DNA of 64,000 nt, taken from Paenibacillus sp. W2I17 (GTDB taxonomy: Bacteria > Bacillota > Bacilli > Paenibacillales > Paenibacillaceae). Each line of letters begins with the position of its first letter. The stretch's first letter is position 1. The DNA is taken from NCBI RefSeq assembly GCF_030815985.1, contig NZ_JAUSXM010000001.1:1674001-1738000 (forward strand). Reading direction: 5' to 3'. The position numbers were made by a program, and so were the translations under genes. Positions 1 to 8,910 of this stretch are shown piece after piece. The notes beneath the pieces are model-generated. The model saw only the letters and a list, made by a program, of their open reading frames with translations, was not told where the DNA came from and did no database searches.

Positions 1-232
1 GCCAGTAACTCATAAAGGGAACCCACGGGGATACACCCCCCTCCATCTCTACCCACTGCTTAGCTTCCTCTACAAAACGTTTTTCTGAGAACAATATGCC
101 TCCTCGATGCTGCATCGTATCATGTGCAGACTGCACAATGGTTGAACGATCAGGAACCGGAACTGCTGCTGTTTCAGGTTCTTCACTCAGATCTATCTCC
201 ATAAATTCCAATTGTCTTGAGTTGTCTTTCAT
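1..232 (-). CDS. Unidentified protein, N-terminal part only
   Basis: The gene starts at ATG 232 and runs off the left edge, so only the first 77 codons are visible. A strong ribosome binding site (GGAGGAGGGTGAG, positions 244-256) precedes the start. The visible peptide begins MKDNSRQLEFMEIDLSEEPE, is acidic at first and later has a Trp/aromatic-rich stretch. There is no signal peptide or membrane segment in this part. I do not recognise the family. It lies downstream of the phytochrome gene on the same strand, but a terminator-like hairpin separates the two. Confidence 0.6.
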   Translation of the reverse strand, partial: MKDNSRQLEFMEIDLSEEPETAAVPVPDRSTIVQSAHDTMQHRGGILFSEKRFVEEAKQWVEMEGGVSPWVPFMSYW

Positions 233-350
233 AGAACGTTATCTCACCCTCCTCCAAGACAGAATACGAACAAGTGTATCCATAGGGAACATTATAACAC
301 TTGTCCTGTGTCTGCGGTGACGAAATTAAGACATTCCTGGGCACAAAAAA

Positions 351-376
351 AAAGAGCATTTCTGCCCTCTTTTCAT
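351..376 (-). terminator. Rho-independent terminator after the phytochrome gene
   Basis: Read on the minus strand, an AAGAGGGCA/TGCTCTT stem with a bulge is followed by a run of nine T. It sits about 70 bp past the phytochrome stop. Confidence 0.6.
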
Positions 377-442
377 CATGTCTATTTAACTTTTTTCAAA
401 TAATGATTGTATCGTTTCAAATCGAACGTTACACAGGCGTAA

Positions 443-2983
443 TCACACGACAATTGCGCGATTTTTCCCTTCATTTTTCGCTTGGGCCAACGCTCGACTC
501 GCTTTTTCGATTAGGTCGGATGCATCGAAAAGCTCTTCTGGCACCAGTACTGCACCGCCAACACAAACAGTGACAACTCCGCTCGGACCCGTTAATTCCC
601 GCTGAATCTGGAGAGCGAGCACGTGCTGTCTAATTTCTTCCGCCAGTTTAGCTACATCCTCAGACGTTGTGCTCTTTAATTTTAGCATGAATGTACCTCC
701 GCGAAGACGAGAAATCTGCGCCTCATGCTGTTCGCTAACCACGGTAAGCACCTCACCAATCCATTGCAGACACAGGTCGCCTCCTTGAAGGCCGTATGTT
801 GCATTATACGAACGGAAATCATCAATATCTATAATGAGCAGTCCCAGACTGCATTTTTCCTGTAAACAGTCATCCCAGTCAGCTTGAAGCTGTGACTTGA
901 ACACCGTCTGAATTGGCATATCCGTTAACGGATCTGTCGTCAGGTAGTTCTGAAGCTGGCTCGTCGTTTCAGTGTAATTGTCCTGTTCATGGTGGGAAGC
1001 GCAGCTGTGCAATAGGACCATCACAGAAGGTTTACCCGCGTGCGTAACAGAAGCAAGTGTAATTTCAAGCAACAATGAGGTACCTGCTGCTGTGGTGAAA
1101 TACGACTGGCTGGTAATCAAACTTGTGTTATTGTGCTTTAATTCCTCAAAATTCTGTTGCAACGTCACTCTCGTTTGCTCAGGTACAAACGCCCTGAAAT
1201 CCTTGCCCATCAGGTCTTTGGAACTCTCGAACCCGAGCAACTCGGCAGCCTTCGTATTACAGTAGATAATCTGACCGTCAGTCAAAGTAAAGAATGCCAC
1301 GGGCGAGTAATCCATTAACTGCAAATAACGCTGTTCATTTTGTCGCAAAATACGAGCATTCTGCAGCGCCTGTTCTTCGGCCTGAACCAACTGGTTCTCT
1401 GTCTGCCGACGTACAATGGTTTTGAGTAAAGGTAACACGCTAAGCTCTTTGGATGTCCATGGATACGAAGTTGATTTTACAACCTCACGCCATTTCTCGA
1501 AGGATTTACGAGGGGACAACCGCATGCCATCATCTGTCTTTAGCACTGCCTTCGCGGGGTCACCCGCCCAATCGACAACCTGGACGACCTCAGGTCGGAA
1601 CCAGAGCATGTAGTTATGCTGTCCAGGCGAAATGGCAACATAAATAACCCCGGAAACCTTATCCTGATAAGCTTTGGATGTTTCATACTCTGCACTCAGT
1701 TTCGACGTATGATAACTATAATCCTCGGACTTTCCTGCAAGCCAACCTGCCAGTTCACGAATCTGTCCACTGTTTGGCGTTTCACCATACAACAATAACT
1801 TGTCCTGGTAACAGATTGCTGCTCCGGCAGCACCCATCAGATTTAACACCGTCTCCTCTTCTCCCTGTAATTCCTCAAGCACTCGGGCAGGACTTGTGTT
1901 ACCGATAAAAATGTTGGCAATTCGTGAAGCGGCTTCACGTGACTGAATCTCTGATTGATAATCATCGAGTTGCTGACGCTGAAACAATTCATTCGAGAAG
2001 AACGCGCCCAGGAAATTGCAAAGATTCCGTACGCGATGGGGTACATATCTGGCCTTATAATGATGGCATGTAATGAGTCCCCACAGTTGATTGTTATGAA
2101 TGAGCGAGATCGTAACGGTCGCACCCACACCCATATTATGCAAATATTCGATATGAAGAGGAGATACGCTACGCAGGACCGAAAGACTCAAATTTAGCGG
2201 TTTGCCTGTGAGCGGTTGAAGCATAGGCACAATCTCGACGGGTTTATAATTGACATTCACAATGGTTCGCAGCCAATTGCGAAGATACAATTCCCGAGCC
2301 TGTTTTGGAATATCCGAAGCCGGATAGTGATGTCCAAGGAATGGTTCGAGTTCTTGTTCACGCGCTTCAGCAATAACTTTACCGTTCCATTGCTCGTCAA
2401 ACTCATAAATCATGACTCGGTCATAACCGAGCATTTCCTTCACCTGTTCAGCCGCAATCTGACTTGCTTCCACGCGACTATCTGTACTTTTGATCCGACC
2501 AAAGAAACGGGATATCCACTCAAAGTCGGTAGTCTCCATGTCCTCTTTTTCATAAAAAGGCTCGATCTCCAGAATGAGCAGACCATCACTTTCATGAAGA
2601 ACAGAAGAAAAGATCCGGTCTTCATCGGATACCTTAATGGTCAGATCCATGTAATGCAAATCAGAGGTTACATCTGCATTGAAGCTGCTAGCCAACAGTT
2701 TGCGCACATCTTCCTCGCCAATCAGATTTTCCAAAGGCATGCCCAGAACGTCCTCATAGGCAATACCCAGATGGTCCTCCGTATTTTGGCTACACTGAAC
2801 AATGGTTGGCGTATGACTGGTATTGATGGCCAAAAGAACACCATGAGGTTGAATAAAACCGGGGATATGAATGGGTTCTTTATCACAGTTATTCAGATCT
2901 ATAGGATCATTTGTGTAAGTCCCCTGATGAAGCAATGTGCGGTTCAACAAATTTTGTTCTTTCTTGGACTTCGGTTCGGCCAT
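443..2983 (-). CDS. Bacteriophytochrome with C-terminal PAS and degenerate GGDEF domain
   Basis: Red/far-red photoreceptor of the biliverdin-binding type, 846 residues. Order seen: PAS-like N-terminal region with Cys33 in the NCDKEPIHIPGFIQPHG context, where bacteriophytochromes attach biliverdin; GAF domain with the PASDIP motif (221-226), the SPLHIEYL histidine (His277) and CHHY (306-309); PHY domain with the tongue motif PRKSF near 490; a PAS domain at about 565-690; and a GGDEF-like domain to the end. The GGDEF signature is replaced by RGGTF, so diguanylate cyclase activity is doubtful. There is no histidine kinase module. The heme oxygenase gene that would supply biliverdin lies directly upstream on the same strand. 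Confidence 0.93.
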   Translation of the reverse strand: MAEPKSKKEQNLLNRTLLHQGTYTNDPIDLNNCDKEPIHIPGFIQPHGVLLAINTSHTPTIVQCSQNTEDHLGIAYEDVLGMPLENLIGEEDVRKLLASSFNADVTSDLHYMDLTIKVSDEDRIFSSVLHESDGLLILEIEPFYEKEDMETTDFEWISRFFGRIKSTDSRVEASQIAAEQVKEMLGYDRVMIYEFDEQWNGKVIAEAREQELEPFLGHHYPASDIPKQARELYLRNWLRTIVNVNYKPVEIVPMLQPLTGKPLNLSLSVLRSVSPLHIEYLHNMGVGATVTISLIHNNQLWGLITCHHYKARYVPHRVRNLCNFLGAFFSNELFQRQQLDDYQSEIQSREAASRIANIFIGNTSPARVLEELQGEEETVLNLMGAAGAAICYQDKLLLYGETPNSGQIRELAGWLAGKSEDYSYHTSKLSAEYETSKAYQDKVSGVIYVAISPGQHNYMLWFRPEVVQVVDWAGDPAKAVLKTDDGMRLSPRKSFEKWREVVKSTSYPWTSKELSVLPLLKTIVRRQTENQLVQAEEQALQNARILRQNEQRYLQLMDYSPVAFFTLTDGQIIYCNTKAAELLGFESSKDLMGKDFRAFVPEQTRVTLQQNFEELKHNNTSLITSQSYFTTAAGTSLLLEITLASVTHAGKPSVMVLLHSCASHHEQDNYTETTSQLQNYLTTDPLTDMPIQTVFKSQLQADWDDCLQEKCSLGLLIIDIDDFRSYNATYGLQGGDLCLQWIGEVLTVVSEQHEAQISRLRGGTFMLKLKSTTSEDVAKLAEEIRQHVLALQIQRELTGPSGVVTVCVGGAVLVPEELFDASDLIEKASRALAQAKNEGKNRAIVV

Positions 2984-3010
2984 GGCCAGGAAAATCCCCT
3001 CTCATGATGT

Positions 3011-3202
3011 TATATAAGTTGAAATAATGATTATTTACATTGCACTACGATGACAGAATAACCTTCCAATCGCTGTTATCCCCAGATTTTATCGATTCCC
3101 TTTTCTAGAGGGAAAAATCCGGTTATAAATGCGAACGCTTCGCTTTTCCAGCTTTTTTCTGTCCTCTCCGTTATGTGTAAATGTATTATTTCCACTTATA
3201 TA
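3011..3202. repeat. Interspersed MITE-like repeat, copy 1
   Basis: About 192 bp bounded by inverted ends: TATATAAGTTGAAATAATGA at the left, and the complement TATATAAGTGGAAATAATAC at the right. Inside are GACAGAA/TTCTGTC and other inverted segments and the conserved word GGGGATAACAGCGAT on the minus strand. It is the same family as the elements at 32865, 36978 and 61288. This copy sits between the heme oxygenase and phytochrome genes, so it would be transcribed if they form one unit. Confidence 0.8.
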
Positions 3203-3264
3203 GATACCTTTTAATATATGAAAAAAGTCCGCCCTACAGGCGTTTGGGTTGATGAAAAGGGATG

Positions 3265-3861
3265 TTACATGTCCGTATTAATCCACTGGTCCAGTAGTCG
3301 GAATGTCTCTGATGCACTGTGTACCATGTTGTCATGATCCTCTGGAGTGCTGATGGACTGCTGCAGCAAACCTGTAAACTCGCTCCATCTTGTTCTTGTC
3401 TCTGAGCCGTAAGCATTGAAATATTCCAATCCACGATCAGCTTCAATGGGCAGGAACTGCGACAAACGCTTGGTCATGATCTGTCCACCGTTCGTGGACC
3501 CCTCAATTACATACAGATATCCGAACAAACGCGCAGGTGTTGAAATATCCGGCAGTTCTTCACAGAGCGGAAGTTGAGTGATCTCTTCTTCACTTGCACC
3601 CAGATTTCGTAAATCTTTCTCCAACAGTACAGCCTTGCCTCTAATCTCGATATCCAATCCTGTACTTTCCCAGAAAGGTAGCAGCACAGCCTGATCCTCC
3701 AGCGGTTTCAGGAATCCATAAAATTTCTCTAAATATGTTCTATATTCTTCTATAGTCACAGTTTGATTCATAATGGCTTTTGCATAAGGGTTCTGTTCTA
3801 CTTGTCTGTGATAATGAGCTGTCTCGCTCTTCAGACGTTCCATAATAGTTGTTGCTGTCAT
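3265..3861 (-). CDS. Heme oxygenase (biliverdin-forming, phytochrome-associated)
   Basis: 198-residue all-helical protein of the bacterial heme oxygenase family, which opens heme to biliverdin IX-alpha, CO and iron. The N-terminal RLKSETAHYHRQVE segment carries the proximal heme-ligand His. GYLYVIEGSTNGGQ matches the distal-helix G-x-x-x-x-x-x-G region. The length is typical. It lies upstream of the bacteriophytochrome on the same strand, as in bphO-bphP pairs, and is inferred to make its chromophore. The two genes are 281 bp apart, separated by a MITE-like repeat and a weak hairpin with a T-run at 3222-3243, so they may not be strictly co-transcribed. A purine-rich AAAGGGGATAA site precedes the start. 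Confidence 0.92.
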   Translation of the reverse strand: MTATTIMERLKSETAHYHRQVEQNPYAKAIMNQTVTIEEYRTYLEKFYGFLKPLEDQAVLLPFWESTGLDIEIRGKAVLLEKDLRNLGASEEEITQLPLCEELPDISTPARLFGYLYVIEGSTNGGQIMTKRLSQFLPIEADRGLEYFNAYGSETRTRWSEFTGLLQQSISTPEDHDNMVHSASETFRLLDQWINTDM

Positions 3862-3992
3862 CGTAGTTATCCCCTTTCACAATCTGTTCTATTGTTGCAA
3901 ATGAATGCTTATCCTCAACTGATTCTCAGTATATTGAAATAGAAACTGCTTTCCTTGCTCTCAGTTCCATTAGTGCAGACAAAGACTCTATG

Positions 3993-4004
3993 TAAGTATA
4001 CTTA
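3993..4004. promoter_or_regulatory. 12-bp palindrome upstream of heme oxygenase
   Basis: A perfect palindrome, TAAGTATACTTA, about 130 bp before the heme oxygenase start in a 305-bp gene-free stretch (3862-4166). It could be an operator. No regulator is identified. The rest of the stretch holds only the exporter's terminator. Confidence 0.3.
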
Positions 4005-4107
4005 TTCTTGTTAGAGAAAACTATATGAATCCGTCATTGTTTCACGTTAGATTATTTCCCGCATTGTTATGATAACTTAGTTACTATTCATAGGATAAAA
4101 AAATAAA

Positions 4108-4144
4108 AAACGACCCCTGACGTCATGTTTGTCAGGAATCGTTT
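4108..4144 (-). terminator. Terminator of the MMPL exporter gene
   Basis: On the minus strand, a 14-bp stem (AAACGATTCCTGAC paired with GTCAGGGGTCGTTT, two mismatches) is followed by TTTTTTATTTTTTT. Confidence 0.75.
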
Positions 4145-4156
4145 GATATAAAGATG

Positions 4157-4188
4157 ATTTATTTATTTATTTATTTGTTTGTTTGTTT
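4157..4188. repeat. Tetranucleotide repeat at the 3' end of the MMPL gene
   Basis: On the plus strand ATTT units run into GTTT units across the stop codon of the exporter gene. On the coding strand this encodes the last residues NKQTNK and then the stop. Slippage here could change the C-terminal tail. Confidence 0.7.
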
Positions 4189-7100
4189 ATGGGATCGGAC
4201 CCCGAACCCCAGTATTTTAACTTGTGTAATAGACTGATTAGAGCCGGAAGCAAGATTGGAAGCATGACAAAACTTAGCAAAACCAATCCGATGATGACAG
4301 AAATAGCTACTTCAATCAGCGTAACAACACCGGAAGGAATTAGTGCGGCGAAGGTACCTCCCAATATTACTGCCGCCGAGATCACGACTCCTCCTATATT
4401 ACGGGAAGCCTCCGTAATTTTATGAATTGGATCTCCTTCAATCTCGCGATATTTCATCATGAGGAAGATACTGTAGTCCACACCAAGTGTAACAATCATG
4501 ATCAGACTGAAGAAAGGAACGTTCCAGCTCAGATAGTCAACGCCAAGCGGGCCAACCACCAGCAATTCATTCAGACCAAGGGCCACATAATACGTCAGGA
4601 ATAACGCACCTATAATGATTACAGTCTGCCAAAACGAACGAATAATGAACAAAAGTATCAATCCAATTCCAATCAGCATGATCATGGACGTCCGATTCAG
4701 ATCACCTCCGGATAATTCTTTCATATCCAGGTTCTGTGACGGTATGCCGCCCAGGGCCACTTTCGCCTCACTCAAATCCGTGCCAACCAAAGCCGTTTCC
4801 AACTGCTTGTTAAGATTTTGAACAACATCCATCGCTTCTTTCGAATATGGATTATCGGTCAAAATGATGGAGATTTCCGCTGTCTTCCGATCCGAAGACA
4901 TATACATGTCGAGCGAATTTAGAAACTCTTCTCCTTTTAATACCTCTTCTGGAATGTAGAAGCTTTTCGCAGCATCAGACTGGCCAAGATGACCCAAATA
5001 ATCTTCTGCATCACCAAGACCCTTCGACACATCTGAGAGTCCTTTTGTACTTTCGGTCAATCCGGATTTCAACTCACCCATTTTGTCCTGCAAATCGTTC
5101 AGACCGCTTAACAACTGACTCTGTCCTTCATTAATCTGACTGAGCCCATCTTTCACTTCCAATGTTTTACCCGCTATCTGCTTGGTTCCATTGGCTCCAG
5201 TCGTCAAACCTTTGGATAGCTCGCCAGCACCGTCTTCAAGCTGACCGACACCTACAGCAACCTGAGTCAGACCGACACTAATTTGAGCCATTGACTCGTT
5301 GGCTTCCTTGAAAGAAACCATAGCCCCATTGTACTGCTCCATCAACGGGTCCAACTGTGTGTATAACGCGTTCAGTTCAGTTTGAGCCGCTTGAGAAATA
5401 TTAATCACTTGTACGGCATCTTCTTCTTGTTGTAACTCAGGGTGATTCGCAATTAGACGGGTCATGCTACCTTCGATCTGAGCATAGGCATCAAGCGCTC
5501 CCTTAATAGCTGTCTTGATGCTTGTGAAAGTACCACTAAAGGAACCAAATCCCTGTTCAAGTTGCGTATACCCTTTGTGCAGATCACTGGCACCTTTAGA
5601 CAAGACTCCAACCTTTTCTTTAAGGGTAGCAAGTCCGTTTTTCAACGTCTCTGCCCCTTCTTTCCCATTATTCAGCCCATCAGATACCTGATTCATGGCG
5701 TCTCCCAATGCATTTACTCCAACTTGCAACCGGCTTGTCCCATCAATCAACAGCTGTACGTTACTTAAATCATTCGAAGATTGAAGCTGTCCAGCTGCAG
5801 AGGACAAACCTTCCTTAATTTCGCCCACACCATCGTTTGCTTTACCAATACCCTGATTAAGCTCCTCTGCTTGATCGTTAATATACAACTCTTTAATTTG
5901 GACTCCAGTTGGTCGAGTGACACCGTAAACCTCAGAGACACCTTCCACCTTGGACATCTTATCCGTCAGATCATCCAGTGCCTTAAGCAATGTCTGATTG
6001 TCCATTGCCTGCTCGGATTGCACAACCAATGTTGTTGGCGCTGAGAATCCTGGTGCATAATGCTCCATAATCAGATTAATCCCCTGTTTGGAATTGTAGT
6101 CATTATTGACTTCAAACAGGTCATTATAACTTAGTCGATTACTGTAACTGAATAATAAAGGAACACTAATCACCGCAACCAGAATGATTGCCAGGAAAGG
6201 TCTTCGTACCGATTGGCGGGATAAAAATCCCCACAGTCGGCTGTCCGCATGGCCTTCGAATTTTTTCGATGGCCAGAACATTTTTTTGCCCATGACAACC
6301 ATGAAGAACGGGTTCAACGTATTGAGGACGATAATGAGAACCGCTACTGCGATCGCCACCGCAGAGGTTGCCTGATATAACTGAAACTTGGCAAGCAGGA
6401 GTGAAAGAAACCCGATAAATACAGCGATGCCGCTATACAATACGGTTCTGCCTGCTGTTTTAAATGTCGTTTTGGTCGCAAGAACCACATCGCCATCCTG
6501 TCTACTTAGTTCCTCCTTGAATCTGGTATATAACAGGATATTATAATCCGTACCAATACCAAAGAGGATAACGACCATAAATATCTGAGTAAAGTTCGAG
6601 AACGGAAAGTTAAACCAATCTACAAGATATCCCACAATAGCTAATGAAACAACGTAAGATATACCTACCGTGAGCAGTGAAATAACAGGTATGATCGGCG
6701 ATCTAAAAATAATAATCAGGATAACGAGGATGAAAATGATCGCGATAATTTCTGTTTTCTGCACACCATCTTCAATCGACTTACCAAAATCATCATCGAT
6801 CAGATCAGCTCCCGTCAGATATGTATCCACATCAGGGATGGCTGTAGATTCTTTTAACAGACTAATCACTTCCGAAAGAGGAATATTCTCATCTTTAGTG
6901 ACGGTGATTTGAGTCAGGATCGTGGTTCGGTCCTCGGATATAAGCCGATCAGCTTGCTCTTCACCATCCAGATGGGTTGTGATCGTCTCAATATTCAGTT
7001 GCTTTTTCTGATTTTTCAGGTTGGATAAAACGGATTCGATCTCCGTCTTTTGCTGGTTCGTTAATGCTTGTGTATCTTCTCCACTATTAAATACAGCAAT

Positions 7101-7301
7101 GATGGAATAAGTATTCCCGCTATCCTTATCCATATCTTTCAACATAGTCGCAGCAACCTGGCTTTGTGCCGTTTCAGGAATTGAAATCTGTCCTTTTTCT
7201 TTTACCAGTTGACCAAAATCAGGCATCGCCACTACAGAAACGAGAGTAATAAGTATCCATAAAATCAGGGAGATCGTTCTGGGATTCCTAAGTTTATTCA
7301 T
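4167..7301 (-). CDS. MMPL-family RND exporter
   Basis: 1,044-residue membrane transporter with two MMPL halves. There is one N-terminal membrane helix, then a periplasm-facing region at about 30-180, a block of helices (180-395), a very long soluble loop (about 400-830), and a second helix block to the C-terminus. The loop contains many G-x-x-x-L-x-x-G-type heptads rich in Gly, Leu and Gln, typical of the YdgH/YdfJ-like Firmicute branch and predicted to be coiled. GTDYNILLYTR and GVDYSIFLMMKYRE carry the intramembrane acidic residues thought to drive proton-coupled export. The substrate is unknown. It lies directly downstream of its TetR repressor, with a palindromic operator between them. 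Confidence 0.92.
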   Translation of the reverse strand: MNKLRNPRTISLILWILITLVSVVAMPDFGQLVKEKGQISIPETAQSQVAATMLKDMDKDSGNTYSIIAVFNSGEDTQALTNQQKTEIESVLSNLKNQKKQLNIETITTHLDGEEQADRLISEDRTTILTQITVTKDENIPLSEVISLLKESTAIPDVDTYLTGADLIDDDFGKSIEDGVQKTEIIAIIFILVILIIIFRSPIIPVISLLTVGISYVVSLAIVGYLVDWFNFPFSNFTQIFMVVILFGIGTDYNILLYTRFKEELSRQDGDVVLATKTTFKTAGRTVLYSGIAVFIGFLSLLLAKFQLYQATSAVAIAVAVLIIVLNTLNPFFMVVMGKKMFWPSKKFEGHADSRLWGFLSRQSVRRPFLAIILVAVISVPLLFSYSNRLSYNDLFEVNNDYNSKQGINLIMEHYAPGFSAPTTLVVQSEQAMDNQTLLKALDDLTDKMSKVEGVSEVYGVTRPTGVQIKELYINDQAEELNQGIGKANDGVGEIKEGLSSAAGQLQSSNDLSNVQLLIDGTSRLQVGVNALGDAMNQVSDGLNNGKEGAETLKNGLATLKEKVGVLSKGASDLHKGYTQLEQGFGSFSGTFTSIKTAIKGALDAYAQIEGSMTRLIANHPELQQEEDAVQVINISQAAQTELNALYTQLDPLMEQYNGAMVSFKEANESMAQISVGLTQVAVGVGQLEDGAGELSKGLTTGANGTKQIAGKTLEVKDGLSQINEGQSQLLSGLNDLQDKMGELKSGLTESTKGLSDVSKGLGDAEDYLGHLGQSDAAKSFYIPEEVLKGEEFLNSLDMYMSSDRKTAEISIILTDNPYSKEAMDVVQNLNKQLETALVGTDLSEAKVALGGIPSQNLDMKELSGGDLNRTSMIMLIGIGLILLFIIRSFWQTVIIIGALFLTYYVALGLNELLVVGPLGVDYLSWNVPFFSLIMIVTLGVDYSIFLMMKYREIEGDPIHKITEASRNIGGVVISAAVILGGTFAALIPSGVVTLIEVAISVIIGLVLLSFVMLPILLPALISLLHKLKYWGSGSDPINKQTNK

Positions 7302-7333
7302 GATTTATCTTCACACACCTTATGTCTAGTATA

Positions 7334-7351
7334 GGAATGAATATTCATTCC
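7334..7351. promoter_or_regulatory. TetR operator in front of the MMPL gene
   Basis: A perfect 18-bp palindrome, GGAATGAATATTCATTCC, 33 bp upstream of the exporter start. It differs only in its four central bases from the site before the TetR gene. Confidence 0.8.
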
Positions 7352-7380
7352 GTTTATGTTGTAAAAAAAGGCCAATAGAA

Positions 7381-7953
7381 TCAATGGACTCTAATGGCAT
7401 TCCACAGGCACTCCTCAAGCTGGTTCATTAGCTCCGGCGTCGCTTCCAGGAGACCTTTGTTAAAGTGTTCAAACAAATGTATGAAAGCACCGTAGACTAT
7501 ATTCATTAAAGCTTCTGTAGGCAGTATAAGAATGGCTCCTTGCTGCTGCCCCTTATGTATGCATTCATTCAGAAACCCCATAAATTCATTGACACTTTCC
7601 TTGCTTTCATCGTGAAAATGCAATGCATTACCCGTAGAATTAATAAACTTTAGGCGATCCGGGTCGGACTCTGCGAACTTGAACAATCCACGAAAAATAT
7701 GATGAAACTGGTCACGTACAGGTATCGGCTCATTCGGAAATCCCTGTTTTAAGGCATCAAGAAACTCCCTGATACTTTTCTGAAAAAGTTCATTCAACAA
7801 TACTTCCTTGTTCGTAAAATAACGGTAAATAGTTCCTGCTCCCACCTGAGCCGAATCGGCAATCATCGGCATGGTTGTTGCATCGAATCCCCGCTGGGCA
7901 AAAAGCGTTAAAGCAGCTGCAAAAATATCATCTTTTTTGCTGCTTTTAGCCAT
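7381..7953 (-). CDS. TetR-family repressor of the MMPL exporter
   Basis: 190-residue TetR/AcrR regulator. The N-terminal helix-turn-helix (about residues 8-54) reads FAQRGFDATTMPMIA then GAGTIYRYFTNKEVLL, which is the classic signature. The C-terminal part is the ligand-binding helical domain. An AGGAGGGATAG site precedes the start. Two near-identical palindromes, one before this gene and one before the exporter 80 bp downstream, indicate autorepression and repression of the pump, released by an unknown inducer. Confidence 0.93.
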   Translation of the reverse strand: MAKSSKKDDIFAAALTLFAQRGFDATTMPMIADSAQVGAGTIYRYFTNKEVLLNELFQKSIREFLDALKQGFPNEPIPVRDQFHHIFRGLFKFAESDPDRLKFINSTGNALHFHDESKESVNEFMGFLNECIHKGQQQGAILILPTEALMNIVYGAFIHLFEHFNKGLLEATPELMNQLEECLWNAIRVH

Positions 7954-7975
7954 GTGTCTATCCCTCCTTTGTATA

Positions 7976-7993
7976 GGAATGAACGTTCATTCC
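7976..7993. promoter_or_regulatory. TetR operator in front of its own gene
   Basis: A perfect 18-bp palindrome, GGAATGAACGTTCATTCC, 22 bp upstream of the TetR start. It is the partner of the site at 7334-7351. Confidence 0.8.
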
Positions 7994-8112
7994 GTTATGT
8001 TTGATTAGTATAACTCCTTTTGTCACTTCTAGCAAGACCTTTCTAACCTACTGTTTATTCTTCAAAATGATACAATAACTATAAAATCAATTATTTTGGA
8101 GGACTTATGTTC

Positions 8113-8910
8113 ATGAATATAACCATTCAAAACATTATACAGTATCTCACAGCCCATGTAGAGTTACCGGAGAACACGGTAGATCGGCTGATTACTGGCT
8201 CGTCCGACCAAACGGTCACAGGTGTGTTTGTTACTTTTATGCCCACTCAACATGTCATTGAACATGCCATACAACGTGGGGCCAATCTAATTATCGCTCA
8301 TGAATCCCCCTTCTACAACCATCACAGTCATACGGATTGGCTTGCAAATGATTCGGTTTATATGGACAAAAGAAAGTTGATCGACGAAGCAGGCATTTCC
8401 ATCTATCGATGTCATGATATCATCCACCGCTTCCAACCGGATGGCATTACCGAAGGACTGATTCAGGCCTTGGGGTGGTCCTCTTATGTGGAACAACGAC
8501 TAGCGGAAGCAGACATTCTTTCTTTTCCGGAAGGAAGTACCGTTGAAGCTATTGCTCGCCATATGAAAAGTTCCCTAGGCATCGATTATGTACGCGTTGC
8601 AGGCAATGCGGAAATAGTATGTAAACGCGCAGCGGTACTGGTAGGTTTTCGTGGTAATGGACATGTGACAATTCCCTTGATTCAGAATGAGCAATTGGAT
8701 CTCATCATCGCTGGAGAAGGATTCGAATGGGAAACACCGGAATATATCCGTGATGCTGTGCAACAAGGCAAGTCCAAGGCACTGATCATGATGGGACATG
8801 CAGAGAGCGAGGCTTCGGGAATGAAGCTATTAGCAGACAGGTTGGTAGAACGTTTTCCCGAATTGTCTGTTCGTTTTGTAGGCGAGAAGCCTGTTTACAC
8901 TGTGATTTAA
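8113..8910 (+). CDS. Nif3-like (DUF34) dinuclear-metal protein
   Basis: About 265 residues of the Nif3/DUF34 family, toroidal proteins that bind two metal ions and are often annotated as GTP cyclohydrolase I type 2. The metal-site landmarks are AHESPFY near residue 64, RCHDIIH near 100 and the C-terminal GHAESEASG. The family's middle insertion domain is absent, as in the short form. GGAGGA at 8098-8103 is 9 bp from ATG 8113 but only 3 bp from ATG 8107, so 8113 is the better start. The in vivo function is unproven for the family. It stands alone, downstream of and convergent to nothing nearby. Confidence 0.85.
   Translation: MNITIQNIIQYLTAHVELPENTVDRLITGSSDQTVTGVFVTFMPTQHVIEHAIQRGANLIIAHESPFYNHHSHTDWLANDSVYMDKRKLIDEAGISIYRCHDIIHRFQPDGITEGLIQALGWSSYVEQRLAEADILSFPEGSTVEAIARHMKSSLGIDYVRVAGNAEIVCKRAAVLVGFRGNGHVTIPLIQNEQLDLIIAGEGFEWETPEYIRDAVQQGKSKALIMMGHAESEASGMKLLADRLVERFPELSVRFVGEKPVYTVI

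Noticed and set aside
2216..3007. Plus-strand open frame of 263 codons
   Set aside because: Antisense to the N-terminal half of the bacteriophytochrome, whose motifs are unmistakable.
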